Shown one piece after another: positions 1 to 5,695 of a stretch of DNA of 8,621 nt. Source of the stretch: Streptomyces alboflavus (GTDB lineage: Bacteria > Actinomycetota > Actinomycetes > Streptomycetales > Streptomycetaceae); assembly GCF_000716675.1 (NCBI RefSeq), contig NZ_JNXT01000121.1, positions 1-8,621 on the forward strand. Reading direction: 5' to 3'. The translations under genes were made by a program, and so were the position numbers. The notes under the pieces are model-generated. The model saw only the letters and a program-made list of their open reading frames with translations. It did no database searches and was not told where the DNA came from. Numbering within the stretch: position 1 is the first letter of the stretch; each line of letters begins with the position of its first letter.

Positions 1-108
1 GCCCCCGGCTTCCGGCCATCCGGCCCCCGCCCCCTGGGCCCCTTCCGCCACCCCGGCGCCCTCGCGCCCCCGGCCGCCGTCACCGAACGGCCGCCGCCCC
101 GCTTCCCC
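1..108. other. Upstream flank, no assignable gene
   Basis: This is very C-rich and Pro/Ala-codon-rich DNA. None of the three plus-strand frames meets a stop codon before the hairpin at 109-140. The first stops are at about 175, 189 and 241. The stretch could therefore be the end of a proline-rich reading frame running through the hairpin, or plain intergenic DNA. I see no motif, start or ribosome site that decides between these. Confidence 0.3.
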
Positions 109-140
109 GACGCGTCGGATCAGCACGGATCCGACGCGTC
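109..140 (+). terminator. Strong hairpin upstream of the surface operon, probable terminator
   Basis: Two perfect 13-bp arms, GACGCGTCGGATC (109-121) and GATCCGACGCGTC (128-140), flank a 6-nt loop. The moderately T-rich stretch CTTTGTCTTC follows at 141-150. A second, weaker stem (CTTTGTC at 141-147 with GACAAGG at 155-161, one G-T pair) begins immediately after. The T bias lies on the plus-strand downstream side, so it most likely ends transcription entering from the left and insulates the operon that starts at 259. Confidence 0.65.
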
Positions 141-187
141 CTTTGTCTTCCCTCGACAAGGCCCCGGGCGTACCTTGAGCGCCAAAT

Positions 188-202
188 CTGATGTGCCGTC
201 AG
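188..202. promoter_or_regulatory. Imperfect palindrome upstream of the surface operon
   Basis: CTGATGTGCCGTCAG has 6-nt arms (188-193 and 197-202) that pair apart from one T/G position, around a 3-nt centre. It lies 57 nt before the GTG start of the first operon gene, where a promoter or operator would be expected. I could not find a convincing -35/-10 pair nearby. TTGAGC at 175-180 is the best -35-like hexamer, but no well-spaced -10 follows it. Function is inferred from position only. Confidence 0.3.
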
Positions 203-258
203 TAAATTCGCACAGCGGCACGGACTCGCCCGCACCACCGGCATGAGGGGAAAACGAG

Positions 259-1011
259 GTGTCGTACCAGAAACAGACGGCCGCGCTCGTGCTCGCCACG
301 GCCATGGCCGGATCGGCTCTGCTCCTTGCCGCACCCGCCGCCCAGGCCGAGGTCCAGGACGTGGACTACCAGTGCAAGACGCCCATCGGGAACAAGGGGG
401 CGGTCTCGCCCATCGACATCAAGAGCGTCAAGAGCGGCAGTGGATACAAGCTCACGATGTCCTTCCAGAAGGGCGTCTCCTCCAGCCCCGTCGAACTCGG
501 CAAGGGCGCGATGAAGCCCAGCGCGGTGATCAAGCTGGGCGGCGCCGAGAGCGGCACGGTCGCGGTCTCGGGGCCCACCAACGCCGGGGCGATCCCGGCC
601 AACACCCCCATCAAGATCAGTGACTTGTCGGGCACGTACACGCCGAAGAAGTCGGGGAAGGTCACGTTCACGGCCGGGGTCCTCACGATCAAGGCGCTCG
701 GCACGACCACGACGTGTACGCCCGCGAACAACCCCAAGCCGTCCCTGACCCTGGACGTCAAGGGCTCCGGTGGATCCGGCGGCTCCGACGACACCGGGTC
801 GGACGCAGGAGCGGGGGCGACGTCCGGCTCCGGGAGCGACGCCGGTTCCGGCTCCGGCTCCGGCGAGAAGGCCGGCGGCGAGGAACTCCCGCAGACCGGA
901 CCCACCGACTCCGCCATCGCCCTCGGCACCCTCGGCGGCACCGTGCTGCTCGCGGGCGCGGCCGGAGTGCTGTGGCTGACCCGGCGCAACCAGGCGGCGC
1001 GGTCGCGCTGA
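259..1011 (+). CDS. LPQTG-anchored secreted protein with one two-cysteine domain
   Basis: A 250-residue exported protein predicted to be linked to the cell wall by a sortase. The chosen GTG start has GAGGGG at 245-250, 8 nt upstream. Residues 1-30 are a signal peptide ending AQA. Residues 32-167 form a probably beta-rich domain with only two cysteines, C39 (in YQCKTPIG) and C153 (in TTTTCTP), 114 residues apart and likely disulfide-bonded. A Gly/Ser/Asp linker follows (168-205), then LPQTG at 210-214, a hydrophobic helix (about 219-240) and a basic tail, which together make a complete sorting signal. The domain is clearly paralogous to the second domain of the fourth operon gene. The layout recalls secreted actinobacterial DUF families such as DUF6801, but that is from memory and unchecked. 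It is the first gene of the operon, 37 nt before the next. Molecular function unknown. Confidence 0.9.
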   Translation: MSYQKQTAALVLATAMAGSALLLAAPAAQAEVQDVDYQCKTPIGNKGAVSPIDIKSVKSGSGYKLTMSFQKGVSSSPVELGKGAMKPSAVIKLGGAESGTVAVSGPTNAGAIPANTPIKISDLSGTYTPKKSGKVTFTAGVLTIKALGTTTTCTPANNPKPSLTLDVKGSGGSGGSDDTGSDAGAGATSGSGSDAGSGSGSGEKAGGEELPQTGPTDSAIALGTLGGTVLLAGAAGVLWLTRRNQAARSR

Positions 1012-1048
1012 CCCCGCACACGGACCGGGTACGAACGCGGGGGAGCCG

Positions 1049-1969
1049 ATGCCGCTGAAGCCGTCGACGTGGAGCACGCGCGGGACACGGGCGCTGTGCG
1101 CGGGCGCCGCCGTGCTGCTCGCGTCGTGGTGCGCGGGGCCCGTGCAGGGCGCGCGGGCCGACGACGCGGGCGGTCGGGCGCGCTCCGCCGACGCCCCCGC
1201 CTGGTCCATCGCGCCCTCCGCGGGCAGCGGCTCACGGCCCGCGCGGTCCGACGGGCGGCAGTACTTCTACGCGGAGGGCGCCCCCGGCGCCGTGCTCCGC
1301 GACACCCTGTCCGTCACCAACCCCGGATCCGCCCCGCGCACCGTGACCCTGCGCGGCGCCGGACCCGCGGGCACCGGGAAGTGGCTCACCATCGCGCGAC
1401 GGCAGCTGACCGTGCCGCCGCGGACCCGGGCCGAGGTGCCGTTCACCGTGACGGTGCCGTCGGGTGCCGCGCCCGGCGACCGCTTCGGTGAGGTCGTGGC
1501 GCGCGGCGGCGGGCGGGACGCGCGGGTCGCCGTGCGGCTGCGGGTGAGCGGGCCCGCGCTCGCCGCGCTCACCGTGGAGCGGGTGCGCGTCGACGCGGGG
1601 GCGCGGCGGATCTCGTACGACCTGGTCAACCGCGGCACCACCGTCCTCGCGCCGAAGGTCGTGGTGCGGGCCGACGGGATGTTCGGCGAACTGCTCGACC
1701 GGCGGGCGCGGGCGGTGCCGCGTGAGCTCGCGCCCGGTCGGCGGGTGTCCCTGAGCGAGCCCTGGGACGAGGTGCCCGCGCTCGACTCGGTGGACGTACG
1801 GCTCACGGTGACCGCGGCGGGCGGGGTGGCGGAGCGGGCGAGTGCCTCCGCCTGGATCGTGCCGTGGCCCACGGTCGTGGGGAGCGCGGCCGGGGGCGCC
1901 GCGGTCCTCGTGGGGGGCTTTGTCTGGGTACGTCGGCGTCGGCGGGCGGAGGTCTGCGGTGATGGTTGA
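1049..1969 (+). CDS. WxL-interacting-protein-like (DUF916-type) membrane-anchored surface protein
   Basis: A 306-residue exported protein. Residues 1-38 are a signal peptide. Residues about 70-165 match the outline of the peptidoglycan-binding domain of WxL-interacting proteins (DUF916): YFYAEGAPGAVLRDTLSVTN, then a conserved W in GKWLTI, then VPFTVTVPSGAAPGDRFGEV. A second beta-rich segment (about 166-265) corresponds in position to the host-binding domain of that family. One transmembrane helix (about 270-294) is followed by RRRRR (295-299) and a short cytosolic end, so the bulk is outside the cell. The ATG has GGGGGAG at 1039-1045, rather close at 3 nt. The stop overlaps the next gene, which implies coupled translation. 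In Firmicutes this family works with WxL and sortase-anchored proteins. The same job here is an inference. The family call rests on pattern only. Confidence 0.75.
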   Translation: MPLKPSTWSTRGTRALCAGAAVLLASWCAGPVQGARADDAGGRARSADAPAWSIAPSAGSGSRPARSDGRQYFYAEGAPGAVLRDTLSVTNPGSAPRTVTLRGAGPAGTGKWLTIARRQLTVPPRTRAEVPFTVTVPSGAAPGDRFGEVVARGGGRDARVAVRLRVSGPALAALTVERVRVDAGARRISYDLVNRGTTVLAPKVVVRADGMFGELLDRRARAVPRELAPGRRVSLSEPWDEVPALDSVDVRLTVTAAGGVAERASASAWIVPWPTVVGSAAGGAAVLVGGFVWVRRRRRAEVCGDG

Positions 1970-3167
1970 GTCGGCACGAGCCCGCCACGGCGCGGAGGGG
2001 AACTCCCGGCGGCCCACCGGACGCGGCCGGAGCGCCTTACCCGCCCCCGCCGCCCTCCCGCGCGCCGCCCTGGCCCTGGCGCTGCTGTTCGCCGCCCTCG
2101 GCACCGCCCTCGCCGCGCCCGCCCCCGCCCGGGCCGCCGACAAACCCACCGTCACTCTCTCCAAGTCCCAGGCGGGCACGGGCGGTTCGGTGACGGTCAA
2201 GGGCACGGGATGGCGGCCGAAGGCCCTCCTGATGATGCTCGTGTGCGGGCAGGCCACGCCCGCCCTCGGTGTGCCCGGCGGCACCAACTCCTGCGCCAAC
2301 GCCCGGGGGCGGGCCGTCACCACCGACGGCGACGGCACCTTCAGCAAGGCGCTGCCCGTGGCCGAGCCCCCGGAGGCCTGCCCGTGCGTCGTGCACGTCG
2401 CCACGGTGACCGGGAAGAAGGCTTCGGCGGACGCGGCGTTCAAGGTCGCCGGGCACCCCGTGCGGCCGCTGCCCGCGCGGCCGCAGGGCGGCGGCAGGCT
2501 GTCCGTCCTCACCGACACCCGGCTCGACGGGTCCAGCGGGCTCCTCACCTGGTTCGGCGCCCCGCCGTCGCGGCAGCTCGTCTTCACCGTCGGCAACGTC
2601 GGCTCCACCCCGGTCAAGGACCCGGTGTTCCAGGTCGGCACCTCGCACGGCGTGTTCGCCCCGCAGTGGGAGGAACAGCAGTGGCGCGGCACGATAGCGC
2701 CGGGCAGGAAGGCGCAGATCAAGCTGTCGGTGGACCTCCCGGCGGGGGCGCACGGCGACTATCTGGTGTCGCTGCGGTACGCCGACCGGGTCCTCGCCGA
2801 GCAGCCGTGGGGCGTGGGTCGCCCCTGGGGCGTCACGCTGTTCTGGATCCTGCTGTGCGTCGTCGTGCCCGCGGCCGTCTTCCGGATCGGCATGGTCCTC
2901 GTCGACCGGCTCCGCCCCGACCGGCGCCGCCGCCCGCCGGGCCGCCACCGCACGTCCCGCGTCGGCGAGTTCACCGTACGCCTGCCGCGGCTGCGCCTGC
3001 CGCAGTCGGCCGTGACCGCCGAACGCGACACCATCACACCCCCGGCCACGGCCGGGGCGGCCACCACCAACTTGCCCTGGTTCAGCCCGGACGCCGATCC
3101 GGGCGCACCCGCGGCACAGCTCTCCGCACCGTCCGACAACGGCCCCACGACGAAGGGAGAATCATGA
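1962..3167 (+). CDS. Membrane protein with neocarzinostatin-like beta domain and basic cytoplasmic tail
   Basis: A 401-residue protein from ATG 1962. A GTG at 1959 is an equally possible start, and GGAGG at 1948-1952 serves both. The open frame extends to 1842 but that part overlaps the previous gene. Signal peptide: about residues 1-59, ending ARA. Residues 61-163 resemble the neocarzinostatin apoprotein fold: PTVTLSKSQAGTGGSVTVKG, cysteines C95/C111 and C140/C142 placed like the two disulfides of that family, and TTDGDGTF between them. A second beta domain spans about 178-280, then a transmembrane helix (about 292-314) and an 86-residue Arg/Pro-rich cytosolic tail. No enediyne pathway is visible, so the fold is more likely a binding or structural module than a drug carrier. 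It overlaps the preceding gene by 8 nt and the next by 4 nt (ATGA). Confidence 0.8.
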   Translation: MVESARARHGAEGNSRRPTGRGRSALPAPAALPRAALALALLFAALGTALAAPAPARAADKPTVTLSKSQAGTGGSVTVKGTGWRPKALLMMLVCGQATPALGVPGGTNSCANARGRAVTTDGDGTFSKALPVAEPPEACPCVVHVATVTGKKASADAAFKVAGHPVRPLPARPQGGGRLSVLTDTRLDGSSGLLTWFGAPPSRQLVFTVGNVGSTPVKDPVFQVGTSHGVFAPQWEEQQWRGTIAPGRKAQIKLSVDLPAGAHGDYLVSLRYADRVLAEQPWGVGRPWGVTLFWILLCVVVPAAVFRIGMVLVDRLRPDRRRRPPGRHRTSRVGEFTVRLPRLRLPQSAVTAERDTITPPATAGAATTNLPWFSPDADPGAPAAQLSAPSDNGPTTKGES

Positions 3168-4630
3168 GGAGGACGCGGAGGAAAGGGAGCGCGGGGGCGC
3201 CGCCGCCCCGTACGAGAGTGACCGCGGCCGGTGTCGCCCTGATGCTCGGCGGCACGGGGCTCGTGGGCGGGACCCTGCTGGCCGCCGCCGGTCCGGCGCG
3301 GGCCGCGGAGGTCGCGTACAAGACCGAGTGCGTACCGCCCCCGATCTCCAATCTGCCGCCGGTGCACGGCACCACGAAGGTCGATGTCGTGGTGCCCGCC
3401 GAGGCGAAGGTCGGCGACGAGGTCGAGGTGGTGTGGAAGACCGTCGAGGCCGCGTCCAAGAACCCCGACATCCTCGACCTCGGCAAGGACACCGTCCTGC
3501 CCACCGGCACGATCAAGGTCGGCGGCGCCCAGAGCGGCGACCTGAAGCTGGAGGGGACGCGGACCAACCCGCCGATCCCCAAGGGCAGCCCGATGGTCCT
3601 GTCGGACATGAAGGGCAAACTGAAGCTGACGAAGCCGGGCGAGGTGACGCTCACCCCGGACGCGTACGACATCAACGTCAACAAGCCCATCTCCACGGAC
3701 ACCAAGTGCAAGCCCGAGGAGGCCGTGAAGGCCGCCGCGACCATCAAGGTGACCGAGGGCGGCGGCAGTTCGGGCGGCACCACGTCGGGCGGCAACTCCG
3801 GCGGGAGCACGTCCGGCGGCAACTCCGGTGGTTCCAGCGGCGGTTCGGCCTCCGGGGGTGGCGACGACGGCGGTACGACGACCGGCGGCTCCAGCTCCGG
3901 CGGGAGCACGTCCGGCGGCTCCGGCTCCGGCGGCTCCACCGGCGGCGGTGACGGGCAGACCGACTTCCCCGGCAAGGAAGTCCAGATCCCCTACAAGTGC
4001 AAGACGCCCATCGGCGACAAGGAAGCCACCTCGCCGGTGCAGATCAACGCCAAGAAGAACGGCGGGAGCTACGGCCTGACCGTCCAGTTCAAGAAGTCCG
4101 TCATGGACAGCCCGGCCGACATCCCCGCGAACTCCGTCACCCCGTCGATGCAGGTGAAGCTGGGCGGCGCCGACAAGGGCACGGTGCCGGTCGAGGGCCC
4201 CGCGAACAAGGAGCCGATCAAGTCCGGCGCCCCGATCACCATCCCCGACCTCACGGGCACCTACAAGCCGGGCGCCGACGGCAAGTCCACGCTGTCCCCG
4301 GGCGTCCTCACCGTGAAGGCGCTCGGCACCACCACGACCTGCACCCCGGCCAAGACCGAGGTGTCCCTGGAGCTCGACACGTCGGCGCAGCCGGGCGGCG
4401 CGTCCGGCGGCTCGTCGGGCGGCTCGGCCGCGGGCGGCTCCGGTACGGCGGGCGGGTCCGCCTCCGGCTCGGCGGGCGGCGCGGCGGCGTCGGGCGGCGG
4501 CCTCGCCGACACCGGTGCCGAGGACAATGGAGCGCTGCGGGCGCTCGGCCTGGTCGCGGGCACGGCGATCCTGCTCGGCGGCGCGGTGTTCACGTTCCTG
4601 CCGCGCGGGCGCCGCAGGTGGCTGCGCTGA
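3164..4630 (+). CDS. LADTG-anchored surface protein with two two-cysteine domains and Gly/Ser linkers
   Basis: A 488-residue exported protein. ATG 3164 overlaps the previous stop (ATGA), with GGGAG at 3155-3159. Signal peptide to about residue 47 (ARA). Domain A (51-185; C56 and C182) is a divergent copy of the module. Domain B (273-407; C279 and C393) is closely related to the module in the operon's first protein, sharing YKCKTPIG/YQCKTPIG, VKLGGA/IKLGGA, LTGTYKP/LSGTYTP and KALGTTTTCTPA. A Gly/Ser/Thr linker (about 198-264) separates the domains and another (408-446) precedes LADTG (447-451), a transmembrane helix (about 459-479) and the tail RGRRRWLR. LAxTG is the motif associated with actinobacterial class E sortases; no sortase lies in the window. 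Last gene of the operon, probably translationally coupled. Domain function unknown; it may present the modules away from the wall. Confidence 0.88.
   Translation: MRRTRRKGSAGAPPPRTRVTAAGVALMLGGTGLVGGTLLAAAGPARAAEVAYKTECVPPPISNLPPVHGTTKVDVVVPAEAKVGDEVEVVWKTVEAASKNPDILDLGKDTVLPTGTIKVGGAQSGDLKLEGTRTNPPIPKGSPMVLSDMKGKLKLTKPGEVTLTPDAYDINVNKPISTDTKCKPEEAVKAAATIKVTEGGGSSGGTTSGGNSGGSTSGGNSGGSSGGSASGGGDDGGTTTGGSSSGGSTSGGSGSGGSTGGGDGQTDFPGKEVQIPYKCKTPIGDKEATSPVQINAKKNGGSYGLTVQFKKSVMDSPADIPANSVTPSMQVKLGGADKGTVPVEGPANKEPIKSGAPITIPDLTGTYKPGADGKSTLSPGVLTVKALGTTTTCTPAKTEVSLELDTSAQPGGASGGSSGGSAAGGSGTAGGSASGSAGGAAASGGGLADTGAEDNGALRALGLVAGTAILLGGAVFTFLPRGRRRWLR
3796..3919 (+). repeat. Repeated DNA in the Gly/Ser linker
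   Basis: An exact 25-bp segment occurs at 3796-3820 and again at 3895-3919, 99 bp (33 codons) apart and in frame. It sits within a longer run of GGC/TCC-type codons (about 3757-3955) that encodes repeats such as SGGSTSGG and GGNSGGS. The exact copies suggest recent duplication or slippage, which would change linker length without breaking the frame. Confidence 0.75.
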
Positions 4631-4645
4631 GCCGGGGCCGCTGAG

Positions 4646-5587
4646 CTACCGCTGTGGGCTGCGGGCGCCCGAGTGCGCCCGCAGCCACGCCAGTACGTCC
4701 CTGGCGAGCCCCGGCGCCTTCAGGAGCGGGCCGCCGTGAGCGGAACCCGGCAGGGTCCGCACGGTCACGTCCCGCAGGCCCTCCCTGCGCTGGGCGGCGG
4801 CCAGCTCGGCGGAGTGCGCGGGCGGGACGTAGTCACCGGCCGAGTGCACCAGGTACAGGGGCGCGTCCCGGGCGCCCGACGCGTGCGAGGCCGCGGCCAG
4901 GTCGCCCCAGCGCGCCCAGCAGCGCTGCCCCGCGGTGTCCGGGTCGCATCCGGCGAGACGTTTCGCCGCCTGCCGCAGCGCCCGCTGCCGGTCCTGCGCG
5001 CCGGGACGGCCCCCGTCCGTCCAGGCCCGGTAGGGCGAGGCGACGGGGGAGAGGGCGGCGACCCCGCGCACGTACGTGAGACCGTCCCGGTACGCGCCCA
5101 CGCTCACCGCGAGGTGCCCGCCCGCCGACGAGCCGAGCAGCACCGGTCGGGGCGCGCGCGGGCCTTCGCGGCGGGCGATCCAGCGCAGGGCGGCGAGGAC
5201 GTCGGTGCGCTGGGCGGGCCAGACCGCGTCCGACGAGAGCCGGTAGTCGGTCTCGTACACGGTGAAGCCCCGCGCCGCGAACCACCGCGACCAGCCGCTC
5301 CAGTCGGTGTCCCGGGCCCACGACCCGCCGTGCAGGACGACGAGGGACGGCCTCGTGCCGCCGCCCGACGGGGCGCCGTACACGGTCACGGTCTGGCGCG
5401 CGTGCTCGCCGTAGGAGAAGACGCGGCCGGGCGGGGGAGCCTCGGGCGAGGCCTCGGCGGCGACGCTCGCGGACAGCAGCGTGCCGCACAGGGACAGGGT
5501 CAGCAGCGCGCGGCGCAGGTTCGCGGAGCGGTGGCGCGGGGCCGGACGGCGGTGGCGCGCGGTCGGGCGGCGATGGCGCACGGTCAT
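4646..5587 (-). CDS. Secreted alpha/beta hydrolase (esterase/BD-FAE-like)
   Basis: A 313-residue protein with the signs of an active serine hydrolase: HGGSW (86-90, oxyanion loop), GSSAG (152-156, nucleophile S154), AGDYVPP (D252) and GSAHGG (H284). This fits the Aes/BD-FAE/kynurenine-formamidase-like branch of alpha/beta hydrolases; the substrate cannot be read from sequence. Residues about 23-47 (LRRALLTLSLCGTLLSASVAAEA) look like a signal peptide with an unusually long Arg/His-rich front, so it is probably exported. C214 and C223 may form a disulfide. ATG 5587 was chosen, with GGTGGA at 5598-5603. The longer frame starts with GTG 5647, but that codon lies inside the transporter's terminator hairpin. 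It converges on the surface operon with 15 bp between stops, and its promoter must lie in 5588-5695. Confidence 0.87.
   Translation of the reverse strand: MTVRHRRPTARHRRPAPRHRSANLRRALLTLSLCGTLLSASVAAEASPEAPPPGRVFSYGEHARQTVTVYGAPSGGGTRPSLVVLHGGSWARDTDWSGWSRWFAARGFTVYETDYRLSSDAVWPAQRTDVLAALRWIARREGPRAPRPVLLGSSAGGHLAVSVGAYRDGLTYVRGVAALSPVASPYRAWTDGGRPGAQDRQRALRQAAKRLAGCDPDTAGQRCWARWGDLAAASHASGARDAPLYLVHSAGDYVPPAHSAELAAAQRREGLRDVTVRTLPGSAHGGPLLKAPGLARDVLAWLRAHSGARSPQR
4657..4686. terminator. Hairpin between converging transcription units, probable bidirectional terminator
   Basis: Perfect 12-bp arms, GGCTGCGGGCGC (4657-4668) and GCGCCCGCAGCC (4675-4686), flank a 6-nt loop. It starts 26 nt after the operon stop and lies inside the last codons of the opposing hydrolase gene. 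Neither side has a clear T-run, which is common for actinobacterial terminators. Only 15 bp separate the two converging stop codons, so the hairpin probably serves the operon and possibly the hydrolase transcript. Confidence 0.5.
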
Positions 5588-5597
5588 GGGGCGATGG
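5529..5597 (-). repeat. 21-bp tandem repeat encoding Arg/His heptads at the hydrolase N-terminus
   Basis: Units begin at 5529, 5550 and 5571 with cggtggcgc, cggtggcgc and cgatggcgc. A diverged fourth unit begins at 5592 with cgatggtcc. On the minus strand they encode the heptads VRHRRPT, ARHRRPA and PRHRSAN. In frame upstream, VDHRPMT continues the pattern across the chosen ATG. The repeat lengthens the basic front of the signal peptide. Confidence 0.65.
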
Positions 5598-5635
5598 TCC
5601 ACCGGGGTCCCCCGGCGCGCCCCGGGAAACGCCAA

Positions 5636-5665
5636 GGGCCACCGCACCGGGTGGTGCGGCGGCCC
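5636..5665 (-). terminator. Hairpin terminator of the peptide transporter gene
   Basis: Arms GGGCCACCGCACC (5636-5648) and GGTGCGGCGGCCC (5653-5665) pair with one mismatch around GGGT. On the minus strand the hairpin begins 30 nt after the transporter stop and is followed by TTGGCGTTT, a weak T-rich tail. It separates the transporter from the hydrolase downstream. Confidence 0.7.
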
Positions 5666-5668
5666 TCA

Positions 5669-5680
5669 GTTCGTACGAAC
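5669..5680. promoter_or_regulatory. Perfect 12-bp palindrome between transporter and hydrolase
   Basis: GTTCGTACGAAC is fully self-complementary with no loop, so it suits a dimeric DNA-binding protein better than an RNA hairpin. It lies 15 nt beyond the transporter stop and about 80 nt before the hydrolase ATG, where a hydrolase operator could sit. No regulator is encoded next to it. Confidence 0.35.
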
Positions 5681-5695
5681 GGCCTCAGGCGGGTG

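Noticed and set aside
199..1209. Minus-strand open frame (336 residues) opposite the first operon gene
   Set aside because: It has no recognisable motif and a composition typical of antisense GC-rich frames; the plus-strand gene has signal peptide, LPQTG and a ribosome site.
1232..2722. Minus-strand open frame (496 residues) opposite operon genes 2 and 3
   Set aside because: No motif, composition of an antisense shadow, and it crosses two coupled plus-strand genes.
2210..3163. Upstream extension of the fourth operon gene
   Set aside because: It overlaps the third gene in another frame and lacks any signal peptide; ATG 3164 has a ribosome site, an ATGA junction and an immediate signal peptide.
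3757..3955. Gly/Ser repeats as a collagen-like domain
   Set aside because: There is no regular Gly-X-Y with proline; it is a flexible linker.
5588..5647. GTG start for the hydrolase at 5647
   Set aside because: The codon lies within the transporter's terminator stem, and ATG 5587 has GGTGGA upstream. The repeat crossing the ATG leaves some doubt, noted as a finding.
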